From JBBIOU01 sp037443205 (GTDB lineage: Bacteria; Bacteroidota; Bacteroidia; Flavobacteriales_D; UBA2798), in contig JBBIOU010000012.1 in the NCBI GenBank assembly GCA_037443205.1, positions 20,635 to 84,634 on the forward strand: a stretch of DNA of 64,000 nt, in the 5' to 3' direction. The translations under genes and the position numbers were made by a program. Of this stretch, positions 25,559-34,854 are shown in pieces (position 1 is the stretch's first letter; the number at the start of each line of letters is the position of its first letter). The notes under the pieces were generated by a model that was not told where the DNA came from, did no database searches, and saw only the letters and a program-made list of their open reading frames with translations.

Positions 25559-26656
25559 TTATATTTGTTGATGATGATTTTCTAAAAATTTGCTTACCAA
25601 TGTGTGAAAATGGTGTACACCTTTTTCCATTTTAGGAGAAAAACGCCCCCTGGAATAATATCTAGAACGCGTACCTTTTTGCACTTTTTCTACAATGGCT
25701 TCATCTTCGCGCTCAACCCTGTCTAACATCGAGCCGGCACCCGAATCCAGTTTAGACGCATCCCAAACATAAGCCCTGAAAACCACCTTGGTAAGATTAT
25801 GGGTAATAGGCTTTACGATATTTAAAGACAATCCCCAGGGATAAAAGTTAAACATCACGTTAGGAAACAACCAAAAATAATAAGCTGCAATATTTTTACC
25901 ATAATCAGGCGAAGATTTAGGTAAATCAAAAGAAAATTCTCCACCGCTGGAATTAGCCAATTGCAAATTTGAGTACTTATAAATTTCGCTGCTGTAAGAT
26001 GAATAATCTAAAGTTTTTGCAAGCTCTTTATGTATAAACGGGATATGAAATCCCTCCAGATAATTATCACAATACAACATCCAATTGGCTTTTACCAAAT
26101 ACTCCCTGGAGCGCAAAGAATCAAACACAAATGTTTCTATCGGCATCCATCCTATCCGTTCCTGCATCTCTTTTATTAATTCATCAAAATCAATTATCGG
26201 ATTTAAAGATGTAAATAAAAATTGTTTCCATTTACGAAAGGGCACTTTAGTCAAGTCATCATTTTGTGATGGAAAATTTTTCATCCCATCGCTTTCGGGC
26301 ATTGATTTGAACTTGCCGCATATATCAAATCTTTTACCATGATAAGAACAAGTAATCCCTGCATTTAAAACACAAGGATTCTCTACCAAAAGGTTGCCCC
26401 TATGTGTACAAACATTTGAAATACAGTGTAAATCATCATTTTTATCGCGGGTAAATAATAAGGGTTCTTCTATAAATCCTTCCATATATTCAAAAGGATA
26501 GGCATATCCCGGTAATTTTACCATATCAGCATCGGCTGTTAGCTGCCAACTTTTAGCGAAAATCGCTTCTTTACATATTTCCAGATATTTAGGCGAGTTA
26601 TACATTTCGCCCGGTAAGGTAAAGGCCTCGCTGATGTCCTTTTTAATCTCTATCAT
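25559..26656 (-). CDS. Rieske non-haem iron oxygenase, alpha subunit type
   Basis: 365 residues. The Rieske [2Fe-2S] site is C83-x-H85 and C103-x2-H106 (in VCTHRGNLL and ITCSYHG). The catalytic mononuclear iron motif is D197 with H204 and H209 in CDNYLEGFHIPFIHKEL, and a later acidic stretch (EREDEAIVEKVQ) can supply the third ligand. Such enzymes hydroxylate or demethylate small organic molecules with electrons from a reductase. Related single-component proteins act on aromatic acids, carnitine, betaine or stachydrine, and the substrate cannot be chosen here. A PaaE-like reductase 0.95 kb away on the other strand is a possible electron donor. Confidence 0.92.
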   Translation of the reverse strand: MIEIKKDISEAFTLPGEMYNSPKYLEICKEAIFAKSWQLTADADMVKLPGYAYPFEYMEGFIEEPLLFTRDKNDDLHCISNVCTHRGNLLVENPCVLNAGITCSYHGKRFDICGKFKSMPESDGMKNFPSQNDDLTKVPFRKWKQFLFTSLNPIIDFDELIKEMQERIGWMPIETFVFDSLRSREYLVKANWMLYCDNYLEGFHIPFIHKELAKTLDYSSYSSEIYKYSNLQLANSSGGEFSFDLPKSSPDYGKNIAAYYFWLFPNVMFNFYPWGLSLNIVKPITHNLTKVVFRAYVWDASKLDSGAGSMLDRVEREDEAIVEKVQKGTRSRYYSRGRFSPKMEKGVHHFHTLVSKFLENHHQQI

Positions 26657-26676
26657 TTTATTACAATATTTGCTAT

Positions 26677-26684
26677 CAAAAATA
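26677..26684 (-). promoter_or_regulatory. -7 promoter box of the Rieske oxygenase gene
   Basis: Minus-strand TATTTTTG fits TAnnTTTG exactly, 20 bases before the ATG at 26656. No properly spaced -33 TTG is seen. Confidence 0.4.
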
Positions 26685-26755
26685 ATAAAACGGCATGCAA
26701 TATGCTAAATAAAAATTAAAATTCTTATCTTGTGGCGATATTTGATAATTTGTTA

Positions 26756-27505
26756 ATGAACAGGAAAACTATTTTAACCTCGGTAATTTTTCTTTGCAAA
26801 ATTTATTTTTTGCAAGCACAAAGCCTTTTTAAAACTCAAGTACCTGAAGAAAAAAAATACGATACCACAATAGTTGACCCCGACTACGGTATTTTATTAT
26901 ACGAAAAATTAAATATCAATTTATCGTCCGACTCGGTAAGAATGTGTGGTACTTACGCCTGCCAAAGCTGGAAAGAAGATTATTATACAAACGGCAAACT
27001 GCTTCACAAAGGATTTTATATAGACGGCCAGCTAAGAAGTTATAAAAATTATTACCCAAACGGGCAATTGGAAAGAGATTTTCGCTCGGTTGATAATTAT
27101 GCATCTTCTATGAAACTATACTACCCGAACGGGCAGCTAAAATCGGATATTAAATACAAAGAAGGTGATAATGCTGTTAGCTGGACAGATTACTACCCCG
27201 ATGGGAAAATTAAATTACAAGAGCAAAAAGTTAAGAACAAAGCCTATTTCGAGTTTCAAAAATATTTCTATAAAAATGGCAACCCCGAAAGCGAACTGCT
27301 TTTATCCGACAAAAAGAAATTGGTTTATCTGTATATAGAATATTATGAAAACGGTAAAATAAAAGTTGAAGGAACGAAATTTTTCGACACTAACAGCCTG
27401 CAATATATCCCGGATTTGTTTTGGAAACACTACAATTCTGATGGTAAACCAACCAAAGAAGTAACCTACGACAAAGGCACCAAAATAAATGAAAAAAATT
27501 TATAA
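26756..27505 (+). CDS. Exported MORN/YwqK-type repeat protein
   Basis: 249 residues from ATG 26756, which gives a good signal peptide (MNRKTILTSVIFLCKIYFLQAQ); an in-frame GTG at 26732 would place eight extra residues before it. Four or five repeats of the form YYPNGQLK/E are visible: YYTNGKL, YYPNGQLERDF, YYPNGQLKSDI, YYPDGKIKLQ and YYENGKIKVEG. These MORN_2 variants occur in proteins annotated as YwqK-type antitoxins, but an exported Bacteroidota protein with this repeat is unlikely to be an antitoxin. Function unknown. It is transcribed alone between the Rieske and reductase genes. Confidence 0.8.
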   Translation: MNRKTILTSVIFLCKIYFLQAQSLFKTQVPEEKKYDTTIVDPDYGILLYEKLNINLSSDSVRMCGTYACQSWKEDYYTNGKLLHKGFYIDGQLRSYKNYYPNGQLERDFRSVDNYASSMKLYYPNGQLKSDIKYKEGDNAVSWTDYYPDGKIKLQEQKVKNKAYFEFQKYFYKNGNPESELLLSDKKKLVYLYIEYYENGKIKVEGTKFFDTNSLQYIPDLFWKHYNSDGKPTKEVTYDKGTKINEKNL

Positions 27506-27554
27506 GTTTTATTTTAGCGCTTAATCTTTCCACACAAACTTTTATAAATTACCA

Positions 27555-27583
27555 TTGTTATATGCCTTATTAATATATTTTTG
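27555..27583 (+). promoter_or_regulatory. Promoter of the PaaE-like reductase operon
   Basis: TTG at 27555-27557 is followed after 18 bases by TATTTTTG (27576-27583), an exact TAnnTTTG. This is the best-formed -33/-7 pair in the window. It lies just before the ATG at 27610 and overlaps nothing else. Confidence 0.55.
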
Positions 27584-27609
27584 CACAAATTTTTTTGAAG
27601 ATTACCAAT

Positions 27610-28680
27610 ATGAGTAAATTTTATGATTTAACTATCAGCGAAGTAAAAACAGAAAGCCCTGATTGTGTGTCTATTGCCTTTGATATTCCCGATGAATTAA
27701 AAAATGAATTTAGATATATACAAGGGCAATACCTAACATTTGCATTAAACCTGAATGGCGAAGAAATAAGAAGATCTTATTCATTGTGTTCATCGCCCTA
27801 TATTGACGAGCCACACAGAGTAGCCGTAAAAAAAGTTGCCGCGGGTAAATTTTCTACTTATGCCAACAACAACTTAAAAAAGGGTGATGTTTTAAAAACC
27901 ATGCCACCTGCCGGAAATTTTTATACCGAACTAAATGCAGCTAATAAAAAGCACTACGTAGCATTTGCTGCAGGCAGCGGAATTACCCCGGTATATTCTA
28001 TACTTAAATCGGTTTTAATAGCAGAGCCACAGTCAAAATTCACATTGATATATGCGAATAAAGATGAGCAAAACACCATATTTAAAAGTGAATTAGATAA
28101 ACTGGCAAATGATAACAAACAACTCGAAATTGTATATGTTTTTAGCAGGCAAAATACTCAAAGCCCTCTCTTAAACGGTAGAATTGATAAAAACAAAGCG
28201 AAAGAAATTTTAACGCATTTTAAGTTAACAAATGCAGATGAATTTTTTATTTGCGGTCCTGAAGAATTGATTGTTAACACTGCAGATGTATTAAAAACAC
28301 TCGGTATTAATAAAGATAAAATACATTTTGAATTATTTACAACTCCGGTTTTAATCAACAATACGGTTAATACCCAAGCAACAGACGACTTTAACGAAGA
28401 TTGTGCGGTAACAGTTATTATGGATGGAATTGAAACAAGTTTTATGCTTCATGCACATGCCGAAAACATCCTGGATGCTGCATTAAATGCCGGAGCAGAC
28501 GCCCCCTTTTCATGTAAAGGCGCTGTTTGCTGCACCTGCAAAGCAAAAATTATTGAAGGAAAAGCCTCTATGGATATGAACTACTCACTAACCGATAAAG
28601 AAGTAGCCGAAGGATACATATTAACCTGCCAGGCACATCCTCGTTCTGCAAAACTGGTTGTTGATTATGATGTAAGCTAA
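27610..28680 (+). CDS. PaaE-like ferredoxin-NAD(P)H oxidoreductase with C-terminal 2Fe-2S domain
   Basis: 356 residues from ATG 27610; the TTG at 27595 is only 11 bases after the -7 box and is less likely. Three modules are seen: the FAD domain with RRSYSLCSSP, the NAD(P)H domain with FAAGSGITPVYS and FICGPEEL, and a plant-type ferredoxin with CKGAVCCTCKAK plus a distant cysteine in ILTCQAHP. PaaE is the electron-donating subunit of phenylacetyl-CoA epoxidase, but paaABC are not here. It could serve the Rieske oxygenase 0.95 kb away or another oxygenase. A TauE/SafE gene follows after 4 bases. Confidence 0.9.
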   Translation: MSKFYDLTISEVKTESPDCVSIAFDIPDELKNEFRYIQGQYLTFALNLNGEEIRRSYSLCSSPYIDEPHRVAVKKVAAGKFSTYANNNLKKGDVLKTMPPAGNFYTELNAANKKHYVAFAAGSGITPVYSILKSVLIAEPQSKFTLIYANKDEQNTIFKSELDKLANDNKQLEIVYVFSRQNTQSPLLNGRIDKNKAKEILTHFKLTNADEFFICGPEELIVNTADVLKTLGINKDKIHFELFTTPVLINNTVNTQATDDFNEDCAVTVIMDGIETSFMLHAHAENILDAALNAGADAPFSCKGAVCCTCKAKIIEGKASMDMNYSLTDKEVAEGYILTCQAHPRSAKLVVDYDVS

Positions 28681-28684
28681 CCTG

Positions 28685-29407
28685 ATGCAGATATTTGTTT
28701 TTGCACTGCTAACTCTTTTTGCCGAAATTATAGGCACCATAGGAGGATTTGGTTCCAGTGCATTTTTTGTTCCGCTTGCAAGCTATTTTTTTCCTTTTAC
28801 TATGGTGCTTGCTCTTACGGGGTTGTTACATATTTTCAGTAATCTTTCTAAATTAATACTCTTTTATAAATACATTCATTATAAAATATTTATATTACTT
28901 GGAATTCCTGCTATTTTAAGTGTTATAGTAGGTGCTATACTCATTTCATGGTCACCGGCACAATACGCAGAACTAGCCTTAGGAATTTTTTTATGTGCCG
29001 GAAGCATATTTTTGTGGATAAGTAGCAACTTTCAGATAACTCCTAAACCCATGAATATGATATATGGAGGTATAATATCAGGCTTTTTAGCAGGTTTTAC
29101 CGGAACAGGCGGCCCCATCAGAGCAATCACCTTATCTGCCTACACATTAAATAAAAACTCTTTTATAGCAACTTCTTCTGCCATTGATATGGGAGTAGAT
29201 ATCAGCAGAGCCATCATCTATATAAATGCCGGCTTTTTTACTACCGAATACAGTGAATTAATCCTGATATTGGCTGTAATTGCTTTTACAGGAAGTTGGC
29301 TTGGAAAAAAAATCGTTAGCAAAATTTCCAACACACAATTTAAAAAAATTGTTTTAATACTTTTACTTATAATAGGAATTAGTGAAATAATTAAAAGCTC
29401 TCTGTAA
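28685..29407 (+). CDS. TauE/SafE family anion exporter
   Basis: 240 residues with about eight membrane helices. The duplicated family motif is visible near the start (FAEIIGTIGGFGSSAFFVP) and in the second half (ISGFLAGFTGTGGPIRAI), each with the GxGG-type turn. Members export sulfite, sulfoacetate or related sulfur compounds and some act as importers. The substrate is unknown. It starts 4 bases after the reductase gene and its TAA overlaps the ATG of the beta-CASP gene (TAATG). Confidence 0.88.
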   Translation: MQIFVFALLTLFAEIIGTIGGFGSSAFFVPLASYFFPFTMVLALTGLLHIFSNLSKLILFYKYIHYKIFILLGIPAILSVIVGAILISWSPAQYAELALGIFLCAGSIFLWISSNFQITPKPMNMIYGGIISGFLAGFTGTGGPIRAITLSAYTLNKNSFIATSSAIDMGVDISRAIIYINAGFFTTEYSELILILAVIAFTGSWLGKKIVSKISNTQFKKIVLILLLIIGISEIIKSSL

Positions 29408-30816
29408 TGACAATATCTTTTCATGGAGCCGCAAAAACAGTAACCGGAAGTAAACATCTGCTTGAATTAAATTCAGGAAAAAAAATTTTACTCGACTGTG
29501 GCTTATTTCAAGGTATGGGTAGCGAAACTTACGAGTTAAATCAACATTTTGGGTTTAATCCTCAAAATATTGATGCCGTAATATTATCCCATGCACACAT
29601 CGATCACTCAGGGCTAATACCTAGATTGGTAAAACAAGGGTTCAAAGGTAAAATAATATGCACTCTGCCTACCTTTGATGTATGCAAAATATTATTAATG
29701 GATAGTGCTCATATACAAGAAGACGAAATAAATTATTTATATAAAAAAAGAAAAAATGAATCAAACTTACACAGCGAAGCACTTTATACCAGAGAGGATG
29801 TATTGGAATGCTTCAAATACTTTGAAACCGTAAAATATAATACCACATATAAAATTTTTGATGATATAGAATTAACATTTACCGAAGCAGGGCATATTTT
29901 AGGTAGTGCCGCCATAAACTTAGTTATCAGGCCCCCACACAGTAATAAAACTATTCGTCTATGTTATACCGGAGATATAGGCAGATACAACTCATCATTA
30001 ATGAAAGACCCTCAACCATTTCCACAAGCAGATTATATAATTTGTGAAAGCACCTACGGAAATCGCCTGCATGAAAATATAGAAAATACAGAAACACATC
30101 TACTAAATACAATCATTGAAACCTGTATAAATAAAAAAGGAAAGCTAATTATACCGGCATTTAGCATTGGCCGCACACAAGAATTAGTTTATGCTTTAAA
30201 TAAATTAGACTTATTTAATTTATTACCTGATATAAAGTTCTTTGTTGATAGTCCGTTATCATCAAGTGCCACTGAAATTTACAGAAAACATATAAATGAA
30301 TTAAATGAAAACGTAAAATTATTAAGCCATACCGACCCTGACCCTTTTGGTTTCGAAAAACTCCATTATATAACTGATAAAAAATATTCTCAATATTTAA
30401 ACAACCTTAAAGAACCATGCGTTATAATAAGTGCCAGTGGTATGGCAGATGCCGGGAGAATAAAACACCACCTTATACACAACATAGAAAAAACGCAAAA
30501 CACTATACTTCTGGTTGGCTATGCCGAAGCTAACTCGCTTGCCGGACAATTAAGATCCGGACGTAAAGAAGTGCGTATATTTGGTGATAAATATCCAGTT
30601 AAAGCAACCGTAAAAATACTAGACGGAATGAGTGCTCATGGTGATTACAACGAAATGATTCGATACCTTTCATGCCAAGATAAAAATATAGTTAAAGGCA
30701 TCTTTATGGTGCATGGAAACCCTGAATCCTCTGAATCTTTTGCAAAGAAATTAACTTCAATAGGATTTAATCATATTATTGTACCTGACAAAGAAAAAAT
30801 TTATAATTTAAATTAA
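29407..30816 (+). CDS. MBL-fold beta-CASP RNA/DNA-processing hydrolase
   Basis: 469 residues. The metallo-beta-lactamase motif ILSHAHIDHSGLIPRL gives the HxHxDH zinc site; FTEAGHILGSAA and YTGDIGRYNS supply further ligands. The beta-CASP insert and the C-terminal RMMBL part are seen in CESTYGNRLH, IPAFSIGRTQEL, VIISASGMADAGRI and VHGNPESSESFAKKL. This is the CPSF73/YSH1-like branch, which in bacteria includes RNA nucleases. It is co-transcribed with the exporter before it and the menaquinone genes after it (2-base gap). Confidence 0.9.
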   Translation: MTISFHGAAKTVTGSKHLLELNSGKKILLDCGLFQGMGSETYELNQHFGFNPQNIDAVILSHAHIDHSGLIPRLVKQGFKGKIICTLPTFDVCKILLMDSAHIQEDEINYLYKKRKNESNLHSEALYTREDVLECFKYFETVKYNTTYKIFDDIELTFTEAGHILGSAAINLVIRPPHSNKTIRLCYTGDIGRYNSSLMKDPQPFPQADYIICESTYGNRLHENIENTETHLLNTIIETCINKKGKLIIPAFSIGRTQELVYALNKLDLFNLLPDIKFFVDSPLSSSATEIYRKHINELNENVKLLSHTDPDPFGFEKLHYITDKKYSQYLNNLKEPCVIISASGMADAGRIKHHLIHNIEKTQNTILLVGYAEANSLAGQLRSGRKEVRIFGDKYPVKATVKILDGMSAHGDYNEMIRYLSCQDKNIVKGIFMVHGNPESSESFAKKLTSIGFNHIIVPDKEKIYNLN

Positions 30817-30818
30817 TT

Positions 30819-31238
30819 ATGATAGATAAAAATATTTCCATCCAAAATTTAAATACCATTAATAGAAATACTTTAATGGAAACATTGAATATAGAATATA
30901 CTGAGATTGGAGAAAATTACCTGTGCGGAAAAATGCCTGTAAATCACAGAACACATCAACCGGCAGGATTGCTTCATGGCGGTGCTACCGCAGCACTCAT
31001 AGAATCATTAGGCAGCATGGGCTCTGCAATTATTGCCGACAGAAACAAAAATAACATCACAGGTATTGAAATAAATGTTAATCATATAAAAAGCGTTAAA
31101 CAAGGTTGGGTATTTGCAAAAGCAGTCATTATTCATTGCGGAAAAACCACCCATGTTTGGCAAACTGATGTTTTTGATGAAAACAATCGGCTCATTGCCA
31201 CCGGAAGATTAACCGTATTAATTTTACCTAAAAAATAA
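30819..31238 (+). CDS. menI: Hotdog-fold thioesterase, probable 1,4-dihydroxy-2-naphthoyl-CoA thioesterase
   Basis: 139 residues of the PaaI/YdiI hotdog type. The active-site helix reads HQPAGLLHGGATAALIESLGSMGSA, shown here in family register with the catalytic glutamate as E in LIES. ITGIEINVNHIKSVKQGWV and HVWQTDVFDENNRLIATGRLTVLI complete the fold. The gene directly precedes menF, menD and menB, so I assign the MenI step, release of CoA from DHNA-CoA. The fold assignment is firm; the substrate is inferred from neighbours. Confidence 0.85.
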   Translation: MIDKNISIQNLNTINRNTLMETLNIEYTEIGENYLCGKMPVNHRTHQPAGLLHGGATAALIESLGSMGSAIIADRNKNNITGIEINVNHIKSVKQGWVFAKAVIIHCGKTTHVWQTDVFDENNRLIATGRLTVLILPKK

Positions 31239-31242
31239 TTCC

Positions 31243-32283
31243 TTGAACAAAGTAAACATCAAAAATTTATTAATAGAGCTAATCTCAAATAAACAATCAT
31301 TTGCCTGTTGGAAAATTCCCGGTAAAAAATTAAAATTAATTACCGGAGGATGGCAAAAAATTGATTCGCTTGATGATGTTATAGATAAAAAGGGTTTTTA
31401 CATTCAGTCATTTGACAACAAAATAAAATTATTTTTAGTACCTGATGCCCGCCTGCAAAATAAAATAATATTCAAAAAAAAAGACAACATTTACAGAACT
31501 ACACAAGCACAGTATTTATCTGTCTGCCGGGATTATATACATAAAGTACAATCAGGTGTCTTTAATAAACTCGTTTTAAGTAGAACCTCGGTATTAAAAA
31601 ATATTTCTACAAAACAAATAGCCGACTTATATTATAATGCGCTTACACAATATAAAAATGCTTTTGTGTATATTGTTAATATACCAGGTTATACCACATG
31701 GATGGGTGCCTCACCCGAAATTTTAGTAAGTACCCGCAAGCAAGTTTTAACAACCGTTTCTCTGGCAGGTACTAAAAAACATCATAACCCGTTAACATAC
31801 AACTGGCAACATAAGGAAATACAAGAACAAGCGCTGGTTACAGAATACATCAACAAAGTATTAAAACACTGTGGATTAAATAAAATTACCCAAGGAAAAA
31901 CTAAGACAGTAAAAGCCGGTAAACTATTGCATATTAAAACAGTTTTTAAAGCTTATTTTGAAAATACCGGACAATTAACAAAAGTCATTGAGCAGTTACA
32001 CCCCACACCTGCCGTTTGCGGCATACCCAAACAACAAGCATTTGATTATATTATAAAAACAGAAAAACATAATCGTGAACTATATACCGGATTTATAGGC
32101 CCTATAGAAAATAATGAAATAACTTTTTATGTTAATCTACGTTGCCTAAAATACAAACAAAACAGTGTAACTTTTTATGCAGGGGGAGGTATTACTAACC
32201 ATTCTGACCCTAAAGGCGAATGGTACGAAACAGAAAATAAAATTAATGTGTTAAAAGAACTATTAAAAAGTAAAAAGAATTGA
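31243..32283 (+). CDS. menF: Isochorismate synthase
   Basis: 346 residues. The chorismate-binding core is complete: VLSRTSVLK, ASPEILVSTRK, VSLAGTKK, LHPTPAVCGIPKQQAF and NRELYTGFIGPI, ending FYVNLRCLK and YAGGGITNHSDPKGEWYET with the metal-binding glutamates. MenF converts chorismate to isochorismate, the first committed step to menaquinone. The start is TTG at 31243, 4 bases after the thioesterase stop, and no usable ATG lies nearby. The N-terminal domain is shorter than in E. coli MenF. Confidence 0.92.
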   Translation: MNKVNIKNLLIELISNKQSFACWKIPGKKLKLITGGWQKIDSLDDVIDKKGFYIQSFDNKIKLFLVPDARLQNKIIFKKKDNIYRTTQAQYLSVCRDYIHKVQSGVFNKLVLSRTSVLKNISTKQIADLYYNALTQYKNAFVYIVNIPGYTTWMGASPEILVSTRKQVLTTVSLAGTKKHHNPLTYNWQHKEIQEQALVTEYINKVLKHCGLNKITQGKTKTVKAGKLLHIKTVFKAYFENTGQLTKVIEQLHPTPAVCGIPKQQAFDYIIKTEKHNRELYTGFIGPIENNEITFYVNLRCLKYKQNSVTFYAGGGITNHSDPKGEWYETENKINVLKELLKSKKN

Positions 32284-32325
32284 TTTCTGTTTATTTCTTA
32301 GTAACATTGCAAACAATTAAAATCC

Positions 32326-34020
32326 ATGCAGCTAAGTAATAAAAAAGGAGTAGTTGAATTAGTAAATATACTGGCAACTAAAGCAATTAAACACGTAGTT
32401 TTATCGCCCGGCAGCAGAAACGCACCTTTATCATTAAGTTTTTATAACAACAGCGCTTTTGATGTTCTGGTTATTCCTGACGAAAGAAGCGCTGCTTACT
32501 TTGCCTTAGGCATGGCGCAACAATTACAAAGGCCTGTAGCTATTTGCTGTACATCAGGTACAGCAGCTCTTAACTACGCTCCGGCTATTGCAGAGGCTTA
32601 CTACCAAAAAATACCCCTCATTATAATTACTGCAGACAGACCTGACGCGTGGATTGATCAGGCAGACGGACAAACCATCCGACAAGAAAATATTTATTAT
32701 AATTACATTAAAGCCTCTTACAGAATTAATGGTGATGCCGAACATAAAGACGATTTGTGGTACGTTAACAGAACGATAAACGAAGCTGTAGAAAAATCTA
32801 TGCAAGCCGCTCCCGGTCCTGTTCACATCAACGTTTCGTTAAATGAACCCTTATACCAAAAAACAAACCGGTTAAATACCCCTACACGGATTATACATAC
32901 CATAAATAATGAATCGCAAATTGACAGCAAAAACATAAATAAGTTAAAAAATATTTGGCAACATGCAAACAAAAAAATTATTTTATGTGGCATGCTTACT
33001 CCCGATCCCTCATTAAAAAAAATACTTGCAAATCTTTCGCAAAATTGCAAAACAGTTATACTCACCGAAACCACCTCTAATTTAACGGATAAAAATTTTA
33101 TAAATTCTATAGACCGTACCATAGATACTATCAACGTGCAGACATTCGAAAAATATAAACCTGATTTATTGATAACTATCGGTAATCCGGTTATATCTAA
33201 AAAAATCAAAAATTTTTTCAGAAACAATCAACCTACTGAGCATTGGCACATAGAGGAAACCGAAGAAATAACCGATACATACCAAAGCCTTACCTACTTT
33301 ATTAATACTTCACCCCAAAAGCTTTTAAGTTATTTTTTAATCGAAAAATCAAATTCAAGTAATGATTTTTACGAATCCTGGCATCAACTAAATAATAACA
33401 ACTTACATAAACACCGGGAGTATCTTGCATCAGCCCCATACTGTGATTTAAAAGTATTCGAAGCTATTTCCGATAAATTGCCAGATAATTCTGTAGTACA
33501 TTTGGGAAATAGCAGTCCGGTAAGATATATACAATTGTTTAATCAAAAAGAAAATATAGAATGGTATTCAAACAGAGGTACTAGCGGTATAGACGGGTGC
33601 ACTTCTACAGCAGCGGGTGCTGCATATATTCGTAAAGAAAAATTAAATATATTAATTACCGGTGATATAAGTTTTTTATACGATAGTAATGCCTTATGGA
33701 ATAATTATCTGGAAAATAATTTAAAAATAATTGTAATAAACAATAAAGGCGGAGGTATATTCAGAATAATTGATCGCCCCGAAAAAGAAGATGAATTGCA
33801 AAAACTTTTTGAAACCAGGCATCAAATGAATTTGAAAAAACTGGTAGAAGCTTTCGGCATTGATTATAGATTTGCATCAGATACAAGCACTTTAAATAAT
33901 GAATTAGATCAGCTTTTTAAACCAAATAATAAACCCGTTGTTTTAGAAATAGAAACAAACCCCGAACTAAACGATAAAATTTTAAAGAATTATTTTGAAC
34001 ATTTAAAAAAACAATCATAA
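32326..34020 (+). CDS. menD: SEPHCHC synthase (MenD)
   Basis: 564 residues, normal family length. A thiamine-diphosphate enzyme: N-terminal VLSPGSRNAPLSL and CTSGTAALNYAPAIAEAYY with the cofactor-activating glutamate, substrate loop RPDAWIDQADGQTIRQ, and C-terminal ThDP/Mg motif GDISFLYDSNALWNNYL. The dinucleotide-like GIDGCTSTAAGAAY is also typical. It condenses isochorismate with 2-oxoglutarate in menaquinone synthesis. The 42-base gap from menF contains TAACATTG, one mismatch from a -7 box, which might be an internal promoter. Confidence 0.96.
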   Translation: MQLSNKKGVVELVNILATKAIKHVVLSPGSRNAPLSLSFYNNSAFDVLVIPDERSAAYFALGMAQQLQRPVAICCTSGTAALNYAPAIAEAYYQKIPLIIITADRPDAWIDQADGQTIRQENIYYNYIKASYRINGDAEHKDDLWYVNRTINEAVEKSMQAAPGPVHINVSLNEPLYQKTNRLNTPTRIIHTINNESQIDSKNINKLKNIWQHANKKIILCGMLTPDPSLKKILANLSQNCKTVILTETTSNLTDKNFINSIDRTIDTINVQTFEKYKPDLLITIGNPVISKKIKNFFRNNQPTEHWHIEETEEITDTYQSLTYFINTSPQKLLSYFLIEKSNSSNDFYESWHQLNNNNLHKHREYLASAPYCDLKVFEAISDKLPDNSVVHLGNSSPVRYIQLFNQKENIEWYSNRGTSGIDGCTSTAAGAAYIRKEKLNILITGDISFLYDSNALWNNYLENNLKIIVINNKGGGIFRIIDRPEKEDELQKLFETRHQMNLKKLVEAFGIDYRFASDTSTLNNELDQLFKPNNKPVVLEIETNPELNDKILKNYFEHLKKQS

Positions 34021-34023
34021 AAT

Positions 34024-34845
34024 ATGAGCAACAGAAACTGGAAAAAAATAAAAGATTATCAGGAAATTAAATTTGATTTTTTTGAAGGAATAGCTAAAAT
34101 AACCATTAACCGGGCACATAAGCGAAACGCCTTCACACCTCTCACCGTTACTGAGATGATTGATGCTATGCACGAATGTCGCGAAAACCCGGATATTGAA
34201 GTAATTATCTTAACCGGTGAGGGCGATAAAGCATTTTGTTCCGGGGGCGACCAATCTGTTCGCGGACATGGAGGTTATGTAGGAACAGATAAAATACCCC
34301 GATTAAACGTGCTGGATTTACAGAAAATGATTCGGTCTATACCTAAAGTGGTTATTGCTATGGTAAACGGTTATGCCATAGGTGGTGGGCATGTTTTACA
34401 TGTGGTTTGCGATTTAAGCATTGCCTCCGATAATGCCATTTTCGGGCAAACCGGTCCGCGTGTCGGCAGCTTTGACGGGGGGTTTGGAGCCTCTTATCTG
34501 GCACGAATCGTTGGCCAGAAAAAAGCACGCGAAATTTGGTATTTATGCAAGCAATATAATGCCAGCGAAGCTCTGGAAATGGGATTGGTAAATAAAGTTG
34601 TGCCTCTTGAAAAACTTGAAGATGAAACCATAGAATGGTGCAAACTGATACAAGAAAAAAGCCCTTTAGCCATCAGGATGTTAAAGTCTGCATTTAATGC
34701 TGAACTTGATGGGCAAAGCGGCATACAGGAACTAGCCGGCAATGCCACCCTTTTATACTATCTTAGTGATGAAGCTAAAGAAGGAAAAAATGCCTATATG
34801 GAAAAACGCAAACCCGATTTTAAAAAATTCCCAAAGTTTCCTTAA
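34024..34845 (+). CDS. menB: 1,4-dihydroxy-2-naphthoyl-CoA synthase (MenB)
   Basis: 273 residues of the crotonase family. MenB-specific segments are present: GDKAFCSGGDQSVRGHGGYVG (oxyanion-hole loop), GYAIGGGHVLHVVCDL, FGQTGPRVGSFDGGFG with the conserved aspartate, and AREIWYLCKQYNASEALEMG. It closes the o-succinylbenzoyl-CoA ring to DHNA-CoA. It starts 3 bases after menD. menC, menE, menA and menH are not in this window, so the pathway is split. Confidence 0.97.
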   Translation: MSNRNWKKIKDYQEIKFDFFEGIAKITINRAHKRNAFTPLTVTEMIDAMHECRENPDIEVIILTGEGDKAFCSGGDQSVRGHGGYVGTDKIPRLNVLDLQKMIRSIPKVVIAMVNGYAIGGGHVLHVVCDLSIASDNAIFGQTGPRVGSFDGGFGASYLARIVGQKKAREIWYLCKQYNASEALEMGLVNKVVPLEKLEDETIEWCKLIQEKSPLAIRMLKSAFNAELDGQSGIQELAGNATLLYYLSDEAKEGKNAYMEKRKPDFKKFPKFP

Positions 34846-34850
34846 ATTTG
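34843..34850 (+). promoter_or_regulatory. -7 promoter box of the small CxxC membrane-protein gene, 4 bases from its start
   Basis: TAAATTTG matches TAnnTTTG exactly and its first three bases are the menB stop codon. Four bases follow before the GTG at 34855, the same spacing as for nadC and pssA. Confidence 0.45.
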
Positions 34851-34854
34851 CTGC

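Noticed and set aside
26756..27505. YwqK-type antitoxin of a toxin-antitoxin pair
   Set aside because: The protein has a signal peptide and no toxin gene is adjacent; the label comes from shared MORN-like repeats only.
27595..27609. TTG start for the PaaE-like reductase
   Set aside because: It is only 11 bases past the -7 box, and the following ATG (MSKFYDL) gives the usual family N-terminus.
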